DNA of 62,000 bases from Mesostigma viride (GCA_009746045.1 RPFO01000164.1:3942765-4004764); one strand, 5' to 3'; numbered from the stretch's first letter, positions 10,277 to 21,294 are shown. Numbers and translations are program-made. The notes: generated by a model from the letters alone, not told the origin.

Positions 10277-11311
10277 ATGAATTCGACGGAAGGCAACCTG
10301 CGCTATTGCTACCGGTGTGACAAGCTACGACGGTGCACCTCAGATGGCGATCTCACGTATGGCGGCCTGCCCCGCACGATTCACACCAGCAAGTGCGTAA
10401 ACTGCGACTTAAAGCTGCAGAATTTTGGCGCTGTCAACGTCCGCCCGTGGCAGGTCTTGTACAATCTTAAGGCGGCTGCTGCCATGGGATGGAAACCGTT
10501 TGCGAACAAATACTTTGTAATCTCTCCTTGCCCCCGTGAGTCGTTTGATACAATGGTCAAGCACGTAGGGGAGGGCGCAGCCGATCAGCCGCAGGGAAGG
10601 TGCCATGGCAACTTCAAGGAAAATGCAGCGAAGGTCAAGCGTGTGTTAACGGATTTTAACGAAATAGAAGATCTGTTGAGGGAAGGTGACACCAGCAAGG
10701 TAGCCACAGTGTGGGCAGGGGCTAGGGGGATGGGGGATAGCACTCTTTCTGTTATTGTGCCCCCCTTAACAGCCACCTGGGCATCCACTTCCCATGGAGA
10801 GTGCTCCCTCAAGATTACAGTTTCTACCATGGTCATGCCCCCCCCCACACCCACGCATGCATGCCAGCCCCCCCCCACACCCACGCATGCATGCCAGCTC
10901 CCCCACACTCCCACACATGCATGCCAGCTCCCCCACACTCCCACACATGCATGCCACCCCCCCCAACACCCACGCATGTATGCCAGCCCCCCCCCACACC
11001 CACGCATGCATGCCAGCCACCCCTGGCACACCCACGCATGCATGCCAGCCTCCCCCACACCCACGCATGCGTGCCAGCGCCCCCACACACCCACGCATGC
11101 ATGCATGCCCCCCACACACACCCACGCATGCATGCCAGCCCCCCCCAAACCCACGCATGCATGCCAGCCCCCACACCACTATACTTTTCGTCCGAGGGTG
11201 GTAAAAAGCATCCGAGTCGTAAATTACGAGGTGGTAACTTACGGCTCAGACTACTACTACAGTTTACATCGGAGGTCGGATCTTTTTCGTAAGTTAGGAA
11301 TTAGATCCTAG
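10277..11311 (+). CDS. Unrecognised protein encoded by repeat R1 (Cys-rich N terminus)
   Basis: The ATG lies seven bases after a good 3' splice site. The first 150 or so residues look like a real protein. They begin MNSTEGNLRYCYRCDKLRRC, and a CVNCDLK motif follows about 25 residues later, giving two Cys-x2-Cys pairs that could bind zinc. A charged segment (KENAAKVKRVLTDFNEIEDL) comes after. From about residue 190 the frame enters the minisatellite and reads as PTPTHACQ repeats, so the genuine C terminus is uncertain and may be spliced or end earlier. I cannot assign a family. The second copy is frame-broken. Confidence 0.5.
   Translation: MNSTEGNLRYCYRCDKLRRCTSDGDLTYGGLPRTIHTSKCVNCDLKLQNFGAVNVRPWQVLYNLKAAAAMGWKPFANKYFVISPCPRESFDTMVKHVGEGAADQPQGRCHGNFKENAAKVKRVLTDFNEIEDLLREGDTSKVATVWAGARGMGDSTLSVIVPPLTATWASTSHGECSLKITVSTMVMPPPTPTHACQPPPTPTHACQLPHTPTHACQLPHTPTHACHPPQHPRMYASPPPHPRMHASHPWHTHACMPASPTPTHACQRPHTPTHACMPPTHTHACMPAPPKPTHACQPPHHYTFRPRVVKSIRVVNYEVVTYGSDYYYSLHRRSDLFRKLGIRS
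10840..11176. repeat. 26-bp minisatellite (core CATGCATGCCAGC) in R1 copy 1
   Basis: About a dozen imperfect units of roughly 26-28 bp are present, each with a C-rich stretch, ACACCCACGCATG and the core CATGCATGCCAGC. The same core occurs in the R1 copy at 28608-29060, in a short fragment at 39796-39850 and, as a 30-bp version, at both ends of the 20.4-27.5 kb palindrome. Confidence 0.9.
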
Positions 11312-11660
11312 GTGAGATCCGAAGTCGTAAATTACGAGGTAGTAATTTACTAGGTAGTAATGTACGAGGTAGTAATTTACGAGGTAGTAATTTACGAGGT
11401 AGTAATTTACGAGGTAGTAATGTACGATGTAGTAATGTACAAGGTAGTAATGTACGAGGTAGTAATGTATGAGTTGGTAACGTACGAGGTGGTAATGTAG
11501 GAGGTGGTAACGTACGAGGTAGTAACGTACGAGGTGGTAACGTACGAGGTAGTAACGTACGAGGTGGTAACGTACGAGGTGGTAAAATGCGAGGTAGTCA
11601 TCTACCAGTTGGTAATTTACGAGTTGATAATTTACGAGCGGTTAAATTACGAGTTGGTAA
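11310..11660. repeat. 15-bp minisatellite
   Basis: The unit is close to GTAGTAATTTACGAG, with a drift from TTTACGAG to CGTACGAG along the array. Because 15 is a multiple of 3 it stays open as Val-Val-Thr-Tyr-Glu repeats, or as Thr-Thr-Ser-Tyr-Val on the other strand. This is not evidence of a protein. Confidence 0.9.
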
Positions 11661-11992
11661 ACTACGTGCAGACCTTGACATGTCGTAATTTACAAGTTGT
11701 AACTTAAGATGTAGTTGTCTACTATATATTTTGTTTTTAATTTGTGCAATGTCCAGTATCATGAAATGAGCCTAAAATAGTTTATTATTTCATAGTTGAG
11801 CATAAACAAAGTTGTTGTTAACCAATATGTCTTCATTCTCACATTTCAGCCGATGTCCTTGTCGCATTTATAATACATTGAAACTCTAACACAAGACATC
11901 AAGGAGACAACCATCGCAGGCCAGAAATCGGGAGAATCCGGACCATGGTTGGACAAGACATGATCAGATAACCAAGTCGGCTGATGACATCC
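11661..11992. other. AT-rich spacer without a recognised gene
   Basis: This is the probable 3' flank of the minus-strand gene that ends at 11993. After that gene's TAA the frame stays open for another 47 codons to a TGA, without recognisable motifs. Nothing else was seen. Confidence 0.5.
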
Positions 11993-13561
11993 TTAAATAT
12001 TTATTGGCTTTGTTATCATCCATTGGATTGCGTGACAAACTCGCTCGAGGCACCGATGGGTGGGGTCTTCTACAAAGGTGCTGACAGGGGCTGGCCCGGT
12101 GCCGAGTGCGTGACATCCCCGCTCGCGGCGCCGATGGGTACGTGTGGTCTCCTCGGCAGGTGCTGATGTGCGCTCGCTTGGTGCGCTCGAGGCGCCGATG
12201 CTTGCGCGGGTGTGCGAGTTTGCGCTTGCGTCAGAGTAGGGCCACGGGTTGTCAATGTTGTCGAACAAGACACGCGTTGGCACATGCCGGTAGGAAGCAC
12301 GCGTCCTCGGCACCTCCTTGAAACATTCGTCCACCTCGTCCCACTCGCGCCTTGGCCCACGCCGCATCACGGTCGAGGCCTCAGCGGCCTCGCGCACCTT
12401 CTTCTTGTCCCAGCACTTGGAGGTGATGTCTTCCCAATCTTCCCACAGCTCGGGCCGCTTGACCCGCATCTCCTGCTTGTGGTGTCATGATCACACGACA
12501 AGTACATGCATTATAACCGCGCACGGAATAAACAATGGAAGTAATGGTTGGCATAAAAAAGCTGAATGTAGTGACAGTCTAGGCTGAGGCCTCGATGTAA
12601 ATGTCACGATTAAAATGTATATAGGTAGGTGAAGATACCTACCAATGTGCTAAAGAAAGTAAGTGCATGCCACGAAACAAGAATAAGAAGCAGAATAAAA
12701 GGCTGCTTACCACCACCGTGAAGAATCCCACCATCTTCAGATACCACAACAGGCAAATGCGGCAGAAGTCTTCCTTCAGCCATGTGGGAAGATCAGCGTA
12801 CTTCTTGATGCGCGCGGTGGTGGGCGTCCCCACCAACTACGGCGTGTAGTCGTCAGACACACGCGTCAGGCCAAACTTGTACAAGTTCGACCGGTGGTTG
12901 GCCAGGCGCTTGACCAGCGCAGCCCGGACTTGAACGTAATCCCCCGCAGGAACCGAGTCGGCGGGGCTTTTCACGATGCCCGCCTCTTGGAAGAACATGG
13001 CGATCGCTCCACGCAAACCCGACTCCCTGATCGACCGCTCCTGGTCCAGCTGAACATCTTTCCCGACATCAGGGCGAATGGACAAGCAATGCCCGAAGAG
13101 GTGTTCGGCTGCGGCCGAAAAAGCTGGGGTTGCCTTCTGCAAACGTGCAATGTGCAAGATAGAGAAAGTATGAAGTTAAAAATATGGAATAATGAATCGT
13201 GTAATGCAAAAAAGCTCAGCAAAGAACGCTATATAATGCGTAATGTGCAACCCACGAAATTCTTGGGCAGCTTGGTGCCCAGTTGTGTCATGAGCACGGC
13301 GACGTCTTGTTTCAAGGCCGCCACCTCCTGCCTGAGGCTCTCCTCCGACTTGTTGGCCGCGAGTTGCAGGCCATTGAGGTTCCTGCCGGAGGAGGCGACG
13401 GCCGCCGTGTGTCCCCTGTCGGCAATATCGCCGTCCTCGTCGGAGGACGACGAGGAGGAGGAGGAGTCGGATTCGGAGGAGATGAAGTGGCGGGCTCTCT
13501 TGTGCCGGCCCACGTCCTCCTCCTCCCGCGTTTTCGTGGCCTTCTTCTTGTTGGGCGCCAT
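11993..13561 (-). pseudogene. Three-exon gene of unknown function with one in-frame TAG
   Basis: Exons are 13561-13256, 13136-12711 and 12472-11993, all joined in phase 0 by GT-AG introns. Together they read as one frame of 1,212 nt except for a TAG at 12837-12839. Exon 1 begins MAPNKKKATKTREEED, has a Ser/Asp/Glu tract (SSESDSSSSSSSSDEDGD) and a short coiled coil, suggesting a nuclear protein. Exon 2 is helical and ends with KYADLPTWLKEDFCRICLLW. Exon 3 begins EMRVKRPELWEDWEDI with CWDKKK, then turns into a repetitive Arg/Thr/Ser-rich tail built from short internal DNA repeats. No family was recognised. A clean splice pattern with a single stop suggests recent decay, a sequencing error or a polymorphism. 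Confidence 0.55.
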
Positions 13562-13790
13562 AGGAACTGATGAGCTGCGCGGAAACGTTAACTGGAGTCA
13601 CCTACGCGTGGTGAAGACGTGAATGCGCACTTCCAAAATTCGCGTGCACTCCTGGTGCACTTTCCGAAATTTCGCGTACACACTAGGTTGCAGCCATTCG
13701 ACGGCTTCAACCCCAGTGGTCAGTTTCAAACCAAACATCGCACGGTACACGTTCTTGCGGCATCGCTGTCAGGTCACCCTAGTACGCAGC

Positions 13791-14075
13791 AACCCGCTGT
13801 TATACTGGCGGCAGTTGTGTACCACCTGTACGGTCTAGTTGTGTACCACCCCCCTCCTTCCCACGGCAGGTACGCAGCGACCCGCTGTTGTACTGGCGGC
13901 AATTGTGTATCACCTGTACGGTAGTTGTGTACCACCCCCCTCCTTCCCACGGCACGTACGCAGCGACGCGCTGTTGTCCTGGCGGCAGTTGTGTACCACC
14001 TGTACGGTAGTTGTGTACCACCCCCCTCCTTCCCACGGCACGTACGCAGCGACCCGCTGTTGTGCATGGCAGCTC
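13791..14075. repeat. Tandem repeat (~86 bp) at the left end of the foldback
   Basis: About three units contain GTACCACCTGTACGG, a CCCCCCTCCTTCCCACGGCA stretch and CGCAGCGACCCGCTGTTGT. The same units, inverted, fill about 15415-15757 in the right arm. Confidence 0.85.
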
Positions 14076-14193
14076 TTAAATTAATGTTGTACTGAAGGTT
14101 GGTATAGCTGTCGCTGCACGGCGGAAGTCCTCCCGATCGATAGCCTTTACATATTATCGGTTGCTTTTGAACCCTGTTGTTCTTTGCCGGTAT

Positions 14194-14826
14194 ATGATGG
14201 AATCCGTAGTAATGTTGGAATCCGACTTGGCAAGTGAGCAGGAAGTCGCCAAGGCGTGCAAAGCCATGAAGAAGGTGCAAGCCAAAATTATGAAGGCAAA
14301 CAGGTGGCGCGACATCGACCAGAAAGCTGCTATCAAGAGGGCTGGTGGATTGCTGGCATATAGGAAGCAGCAGGCGGAAAGGCAAAAAGCAAGGCGGGCG
14401 GCGGCCAAGAAGGTTCCTGCCAACAAAAAAACGCTCGCCGCATTGAAAGCCGAAGAGAACCACCGTGTGGGCAACCGGAAGAATGCCGGGGAAAAGGCGA
14501 TTGAAAACGTGGCATTGCGTGAGAAGAACATTGCCGAAACCCCTTTACAAAAGAAGTGCGCGGCGGATATCATGGAGAGGGGATACACTGTCATACAAGG
14601 CATCGTAAGCGAGGAAGTACGAATGCAGATGGTGAATGCAGCGCAAGACATTCCGGCTAGTGAATTTGACAGAATTTTTCGTCTGTACAACGAGAAGACC
14701 CAGACGTATACATTCCCTCCAAAGCAACGTAGCCAAGCCATTATCGACGAAGACAGCCCGTTTGGGAAGCTCGTCGTGGGATTGGCGGTCAAGATCCTGC
14801 ATGAAAAGTTCTGTCAAATTCACTAG
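14194..14826 (+). CDS. Unrecognised basic protein, left-arm copy
   Basis: The first ATG pair is at 14194. The 210-residue product begins MMESVVMLESDLASEQEV, continues with a long Lys/Arg/Ala-rich helix (residues about 20-120) and then a more globular segment with ERGYTVIQGIVSEEV. That segment loosely recalls the start of 2-oxoglutarate oxygenase-like domains, but the resemblance is weak. The last 48 residues lie in the palindrome loop and are absent from the other copy. The gene converges on its right-arm partner. Function unknown. Confidence 0.45.
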   Translation: MMESVVMLESDLASEQEVAKACKAMKKVQAKIMKANRWRDIDQKAAIKRAGGLLAYRKQQAERQKARRAAAKKVPANKKTLAALKAEENHRVGNRKNAGEKAIENVALREKNIAETPLQKKCAADIMERGYTVIQGIVSEEVRMQMVNAAQDIPASEFDRIFRLYNEKTQTYTFPPKQRSQAIIDEDSPFGKLVVGLAVKILHEKFCQIH

Positions 14827-15289
14827 CCGGAATGTCTTGCGCTGCATTCAGCATCTGCATGCGTACTTCCTCGCTTACGATGCCTCGTATGACAGTGTAT
14901 CCCCTCTCCCTCATATCCGCCGCGCACTTCTTTTGTAAAGGGGTTTCGGCAATGTTCTTCTCGCGCAATGCCACGTTTTCAATCGCCTTTTCCCCGGCAT
15001 TCTTCCGGTTGCCCACACGGTGGTTCTCTTCGGCTTTCAATGCGGCGAGCGTTTTTTTGTTGGCAGGAACCTTCTTGGCCGCCGCCCGCCTTGCTTTTTG
15101 CCTTTCCGCCTGCTCCTTCCTATATGCCAGCAATCCACCAGCCCTCTTGATAGCAGCTTTCTGGTCGATGTCGCGCCACCTGTTTGCCTTCATAATTTTG
15201 GCTTGCATCTTCTTCATGGCTTTGCACGCCTTGGCGACTTCCTGCTCACTTGCCAAGTCGGATTCCAACATTACTACGGATTCCATCAT
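14789..15289 (-). CDS. Unrecognised basic protein, right-arm copy (truncated)
   Basis: This is the inverted copy of the gene at 14194 with a handful of substitutions (for example Lys to Met, Gln to Glu, Gln to Arg) and no frameshift. It ends early at ASEFDRTFHAGS because the loop sequence is not duplicated. Both copies keep an open frame, which suggests recent duplication or some constraint. Function unknown. Confidence 0.4.
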   Translation of the reverse strand: MMESVVMLESDLASEQEVAKACKAMKKMQAKIMKANRWRDIDQKAAIKRAGGLLAYRKEQAERQKARRAAAKKVPANKKTLAALKAEENHRVGNRKNAGEKAIENVALREKNIAETPLQKKCAADMRERGYTVIRGIVSEEVRMQMLNAAQDIPASEFDRTFHAGS

Positions 15290-15414
15290 ATACCGGCAAA
15301 GAACAACAGGGTTCAAAAGCAACCGATAATATGTAAAGGCTATCGATCGGGAGGACTTCCGCCGTGCAGCGACAGCTATACCAACCTTCAGTACAACATT
15401 AATTTAAGAGCTGC

Positions 15415-15757
15415 CATCATGCACAACAGCGGGTCGCTGCGTACCTGCCGTGGGAAGGAGGGGGGTGGTACACAAATACCGTACAGGTGGTACACAACTG
15501 CAGCCAGGACAACAGCCGGGCGCTGCGTACCTGCCGTGGGAAGGAGGGGGGTGGTACACAACTACCGTACAGGTGGTACACAACTGCCGCCAGGACAACA
15601 GCGGGTTGCAGCGTACCTGCCGTGGGAAGGAGGGGGGTGGTACACAACTAGACCGTACAGGTGGTACACAACTGCCGCCAGGACAACAGCGGGTTGCAGC
15701 GTACCTGCCGTGGGAAGGAGGGGGGTGGTACACAACTAGACCGTACAGGTGGTACAC
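15415..15757. repeat. Tandem repeat (~86 bp) at the right end of the foldback
   Basis: About four units, inverted relative to the left-end array. The last unit ends in CTCGATCGATCGGG, a doubled GATC, just beyond the arm. Confidence 0.85.
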
Positions 15758-15975
15758 GCACTCGATCGATCGGGTGCCATGCTGGCAATTATAAGATGCA
15801 TGCATCGTGTATGTATTTAGGTAGTGCCACGCGAATGGTTTTATTTACAGTGCAGTCACAGCAGTGCAGGCAGAGGTAATGAGGTATCATCTGTACACCC
15901 GATCACGTGAGCCTGAGCTTATTATAGGATTCACGTTAACGGTAATAACCTTGCAGGCAGTACGCAACCGTAACA

Positions 15976-16607
15976 ATGGCCGCGTTAGATCGTACACCCG
16001 TTTGGGAGTCACAGCTGTTTGTATCCGCGATGGAATATGCGCGCAGGAAGTTCCACAAGGAGGTAAGTTCCTTCATGAGTACTCACGTTGTAGGCGTGCT
16101 TGTGATTCATCGGCGAGTATATGTATCTCATGGGTAAAAATGTCCCGTTGGAAGCACCGTTGCGGGTCGCGGGGTATCTGCTGCCGACCAATAAATCGAT
16201 GGTTACTGACTGTGTTTGATCGCAGTGCTAATGATGGCGCGTGACCATCATTATTGAACGGTCCTGGGTTTGTCGAGCGGTTGCCTGCATGTGTCTCGCT
16301 GTGCGTCTCTGCCCTTGCACCGCAGGCGCAAGAGTATCAACGGCCCGAGCAATTCGCTGAAGCGTCCAAAGGGTGTGAGAGCACATCCAACTGGGAGAGA
16401 CTGGGGGTATCAAAGTTCATGCTAGACGCATCGCAGGGCCGTGGCCATACTTTTTTTCAGCATGTCACGGCTGGTAATGAGGCCATGGAGACTTCCGGAG
16501 AGGTGGCGGGGACCGAGGAGAGTGATGAGGGCGAGGGAGAGGTTGCGCAGGCGGTCAGCGGTGAGAAGAAGAAGAAGAAGAAGAAGAAGAAGAAGAAGAA
16601 GAAGAAG

Positions 16608-16638
<31 letters not shown>

Positions 16639-17296
16639 CACCGTATTTGGTTGCGGTGAGTTCCCCTTTTCTTCTTCATGTGCTGCACGTGTACATGGAT
16701 GTTTGTATACTACTACGAAGTTAGAGGAAGCATGAACGGCAATGCTGGACATGTGTGGACTGTTCTTCTCATGTGTTGTTGCTGTAAACCGTGGCTGTGC
16801 TGATTTGTGCATATCCTTGACATGTGTGCAGAGGAGGCAACTAACGCGGGCGATCCGTTATTGGAGCGGCCAGTGTTTGAGGGAGATGACGGGATGGCAG
16901 GATGCCAGGTTCGAACAGCCCACAGGCACGCCTGGGGTAGAGGGCCCAGCGCAGGGAGCCGTCACGGGGCACGCCACTGGTGAGCATATGGAGATGCAGG
17001 ACCCAGCGGGTGCGTGCTCGCAGGCGGCAGCTGTACCTGGACAAGGGTTGGCGGGACCGCCGGGGTATGCACTTGTCATGGAGGCCGCGGCGTTGTGTCA
17101 GATGATGTGCGACCGCGCAGTGGCGTCGTTGCCCCACCTGGCGGCTCCGTTGGTTAAGGGGACGGGACATGCCCGAATATTTTGGCGCCAAAAAATTTGC
17201 GCCGGAACCGAAGGTCACAAATTTCACGTGCACGGTGCGCGCACCCCTTGCGGAAGTGGCCATGGCGACTGCGTTCAGGCGAAACTACCACACTAG
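15976..17296 (+). CDS. Probable three-exon gene with a poly-lysine tract, function unknown
   Basis: Exons 15976-16062, 16326-16655 and 16832-17296 join in phase 0 through introns starting GTAAGT and GTGAGT and ending GCAG; the product is 293 residues. Exon 1 reads MAALDRTPVWESQLFVSAME and ends FHKE. Exon 2 continues AQEYQRPEQFAEASKG, then a Glu/Asp-rich part and about 25 consecutive Lys from a GAA-type repeat (16563-16637). Exon 3 starts RRQLTRAIRYWSG and becomes Gly/Ala-rich. The last exon could instead splice at GTGAGC (about 16981), so the C terminus is uncertain. No family was recognised; acidic and poly-Lys segments suggest a nuclear protein. Confidence 0.5.
16563..16637. repeat. (GAA)n microsatellite within a coding exon
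   Basis: About 25 tandem GAA/AAG units encode poly-Lys in the gene around it. Its length is likely to vary between strains. Confidence 0.95.
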
Positions 17297-20200
17297 GGCA
17301 GGCGAAATGCAAAAATTTTACTAGAATCTTAAAGGCGATGAGTTTATGATGTCATTTTGTGGCGGAAATCAGCTGGTTTACAATATCACTGCTGTTTTTT
17401 TATGCCATCGGCATGGGGGGTAATCTGAATTTTTTGGTCGCGCGGAATGAAATAGAATTCATGATAGCGGCTGTAAAATCGCGGTTTTGGGGATTGTTCT
17501 GACCGTGAAGCAGGCATTAATATCGGTTGCATCGAGTTCTAAACCGAGCTGGTGCTTTTTGCCAGGTTTTCGGCCATGATCGGTAAGTAGTTGTTCAGAC
17601 CTGCGCAGTGCGTGTCTGACCTGTCCATGGAAGAACGGCTGTTGTTGCGCGCCTGGGCGAGGGATTTACGAGGGCAAGGTACAGATTTGTCGCGAATGTT
17701 ATCTGCTATCAGTGCTTTCTTCTATGAGCTCATTGTTCGAAGTTTTTTGCGTTCTTTTTGGGTAGTTTCCGCCAGCTAGCTCGCCGTTCCTTGCCGTTGT
17801 GTTGTCGAATACCTGGCAGCTTTAGATTGTTTTTGTTGATTTTGTGGTCAGGGCCGCTTCAGTCGCAGTCTGTACCTTCTCGGGAAGGTTTAAGGCATTT
17901 CATGAAACGTGTTCTAGCAAGGATGTTGTGCTTATGGACGCTTCTTGTTGTGTGAGGGTGACGCACCCTCTCTTCGCAGCGGCATCACGGCGCTCATGCG
18001 CTGAAGGGCCGCCAATGGTTTCTTTGCATTTCATCGTGCAGGGATGGAGGTGTTATAGTGATTAAAATATTGAGGTATTGCATTTGTGTGACTGCATGTA
18101 GATAGCTGCCACTATTGGTTTATTTGAGCTTTCCCTTGTTATGATGATGTGACAAGACTACAATGTGCTGAGACAACCATGGTTGACATGGTTGACTGCA
18201 TGCAAGCTATGCATACCATGATCTCCTTGGTTCCTCGCCCTCCATAGTCCCTGTCTGGTGCCCATGGCGGGTAGGGCATTTTAGGATGCGTTGTTGTGTT
18301 GATTAGCTTGGCTGGAATCAACCTTCCACTCTAACCTGGGAGAAACATGAAAATGCTGGTTAGGCATGTTGGTGCTACCATCTTTATTGCTATGCACATA
18401 GTTGCAAGGCTGGCCATGCTTGAGGGGCGGTGAAGGCGTATGAGGTGCGTGGCCGCCCCATTTTACTTTCTAAACATATTTAACTTGGTTTTGGTGCATG
18501 TTGGATGGCATATGAAGTGTCATTGTGTCAATCTGCTTACTGAGTTGTCCTTAGCGCCTTGTCAGGTGGTCATATAGGAAACCCATCAACTTGAGCAGTT
18601 CTTGTCACAATGACCCTCAACATTGAGCATGTGGAAGCCCCCCCGGGCTTCCCCGGGATAGAGCACTCCAGCTAGTTGTCTAGATGGGGGCAATCGATGA
18701 TGGGATAGCTTAGGCATTACAGCACTTGAAACGATATTAGCGCACAGCGTTATAGTACCTCCAATTAGCTCTGGCACCTTGTGGCCATCAGCTTGCGCCT
18801 TAATTAGCCGACGTCTTGAGCCCACCTCACATTTGTAGCATAAGCTATGCGTCAGCCTACCTATGGTATTGCACTGGTTGTATTGCACCCACAGTGTTGC
18901 GCCCCGGCATGATGCACCATGCCGTGGAGAGAGCGCTCTGTGGCCTGCCCACCTGCGGCAGTGAGAGAAGCTAGGGCGCCCTCCCTCCTTCTCGCTGTGT
19001 ATATAGGGTTGAAGGTTCCTTTACTCTGTATTGGCACCCACGTGACACACTCACGTGCTTATTAATTCATTGAGCATGTGTAGTTGTCAGCATGCAAGAG
19101 TTAATTATGTGCGCTTTGATCAGTTTGCAGAGGTCTTTGATGAAGAAGGAGATTCTCAAGTGGCCAGATGGTAACGTAAACCTCCTTGTAGCGTCTTCGT
19201 GGGTGGCCGTCTTGGAATGGTTGCAACCTGGGCAGTTGTTGTCATAATGGCGTCAAACCTTGAACATAGGAGGTACCATATGTGCAGAGGTTGGCAGCAC
19301 GTGGTTTGCATGGTTTGGATGGATAAAGGGGTGTTAGTGTGGTAAGATACACTAAAAAACCTCCCTTAGCTTCGTCACAGGTGGCTACCTAGGAAATCCA
19401 TCAACTAGAGCTGCGCTTGTCAGAATGACCTGAAAATTTGGGGCTGCATGTCCCCCCACCTGTAATATTTGGGAATATATGGTGGAGCATGATATGATGT
19501 GTTTATGATTTGATTTTTTTTTAATTAAAAAAGTACCTGTTTTGCGGGAAATCCATCAACGTGAGTAAACATGCTTATTTCTTGGTCCCAACTGGGTAGA
19601 ATTTCTCAAAAGTGGGGGAACTATGCGGGAATATATGATTTGGTCCCAATATGTTTGCCCATTGTCCTAGGGAAAATGTGACTAAAATAGCGTCTTTTTC
19701 TATTTTTAGCGCATTACCGGTGTATGGTGGGGGCTAGTACCCCCCCCAAGTGGCTGGAAAATTATTTTTTTATCATATTTATGGTACCCAATCATCATTG
19801 GATTTTTAGCACATGCATAGGTGTGGTTTCCAGAAAAGTGCACTTTAGGCATGTCCCCTCCCCTTAATGCGGGGGAGGGCCCCTTCGGGCCGCGCATGCT
19901 GGCACACATGGCACTGTCTGCTCAGGTAGGCGACTGTGTGATTGCTTGTTGCATCACAATATGTTGACGACAATCTTTATTTTCATATGGGAACAGCGCG
20001 TTGATTACTTATTCATATGTGACAGCAACATGTGGCTTGTGCTTTCTCTCCCTGCTGGTGTGCAAAAATGTGAGGCACAGCACACGCATATGCCGCTCCC
20101 TGCGTTAGCGGGCGATGACGGCAGTCACGGAGGCGTGTGCGCCACTGGACATGTGAATATCGGCTGTCCTCTTTGCTGATAGTGCATGAATGACTCAATG

Positions 20201-20412
20201 CGTAACCCGCTTTCTCTCAGCACTCAATCTGTGGCACGAGAGGGGTGAGGGGGGGCGGCATCGGACCAGATGCTGAAGAGATGTAGAAGCAAACAGATGG
20301 GAGGGGAAGCCAAAGTTACAGTTGCAAGGAGACGTGTCCAAAAGGGGGGGGGCAGAGAATTGGAATTGAGTAGGAGGACAGCCAGATGGTATTGGCAACA
20401 TGACGGAAAGAA
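17297..20412. other. About 3 kb without a confirmed gene
   Basis: Mostly T-rich, non-coding-looking sequence. One candidate exon at 17627-17679 starts with ATG, encodes MEERLLLRAWARDLRGQ and is followed by GTACAG; it is too short to trust. Diverged copies of a short repeat with the phrase GGAAATCCATCAAC and a following TTGTCA-AATGACC segment occur near 18580, 19385 and 19545. Poly-T and poly-C stretches are present. A short G-rich segment flanks the palindrome on its left. Confidence 0.5.
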
Positions 20413-20418
20413 TGTGGG

Positions 20419-21030
20419 TGTAATGGTGTGCTGGCATGCATGGACGAGTGTAATGGGGTGCTGGCATGCATGGACGAGTGTAATGGTGTGCTGGCATGCT
20501 TGGATGGGTGTAATGGTGTGCTGGCATGCATGGATGGGTGTAATGGGGTGCTGGCATGCATGGATGGGTGTAATGATGGTGTGCTGGCATGCATGGATGG
20601 GTGTAATGGTGTGCTGGCTTGCATGGACGAGTGTAATGGGGTGCTGGCATGCATGGACGAGTGTAATGGGGTGCTGGCATGCATGGACGAGTGTAAGGGG
20701 GTGCTGCCCTGCATGGACGAGTGTAAGGGGGTGCTGCCATGCATGGATGGGTGTAATGGGGTGCTGCCATGCATGGATGGGTGGAATGGTGTGCTGGCTT
20801 GCATGGATGGGTGTAAAGGGGTGCTGGCATGCATGGACGAGTGTAATGGGGTGCTGGCATGCATGGACGAGTGTAAGGGGGTGCTGCCATGCATGGATGG
20901 GTGTAATGGTGTGCTGGCATGCATGGATGGGTGTAATGGGGTGCTGGCATGCATGGATGGGTGTAATGGGGTGCTGGCATGCATGGATGAGTGTAATGGG
21001 GTGCTGCCATGCATGGATGGGTGTAATGGA
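20419..21030. repeat. 30-bp minisatellite, left end of the palindrome
   Basis: About 20 units close to TAATGGGGTGCTGGCATGCA plus TGGATGGGTG. Variants alternate GGATGGG with GGACGAG. It shares the CATGCATGCCAGC core (on the other strand) with the 26-bp minisatellite of repeat R1. Confidence 0.95.
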
Positions 21031-21294
21031 AGAGAATACGCATCCTTTTTGCCGACGGCCTTACACCTTTCCCCTAGACTCCTTGTTTTATTGTACTCTG
21101 TGGGAATATGCAGCTGGGAGGCATCCACATGCATGGAGTAACGGCTCCACTTGGCAGCCAGGACATGCGACCACTGGGCCGCCCCGCGAGGGCCTGGCAA
21201 CGGCACGGAGACTGCCGAAGAAGCAGGCCACAATGCAGCCCCGCGAGGGCCTGGCAACGGCACGGAGACTGCCGAAGAAGCAGGCCACAGTGCA

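Larger units (their letters stand above)
9724..11180 (+). repeat. Dispersed repeat R1, copy 1
   Basis: This region is nearly identical to 27514-29060. Both begin at CACATCAAACTTTTCCCGCG and end in the same type of 26-bp minisatellite. Each copy carries a spliced 5' leader, a small coding region and the minisatellite. The copies differ by point changes and indels, including an 8-bp difference near 10465 that breaks the frame of copy 2. The family is not recognised; ends that look like terminal inverted repeats were not seen. Confidence 0.8.
13791..15757. mobile_element. Foldback-like inverted repeat with duplicated gene
   Basis: Arms 13791-14675 and 14812-15757 are inverted copies separated by a 136-bp unique loop. 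The outer part of each arm is a tandem repeat of about 86 bp; the inner part carries the same gene in convergent orientation. Arms differ by scattered substitutions and by repeat number, so this is not a simple read chimera. Long inverted repeats that end in tandem repeats resemble foldback (FB/TU) elements. No transposase or target duplication was identified. Confidence 0.7.

Noticed and set aside
14577-14700. 2-oxoglutarate oxygenase domain in the palindrome gene
   Set aside because: Only a GYTVIQGIVSEE-like segment suggests it. No His-x-Asp or distal His motif is present, so the function is not assigned.
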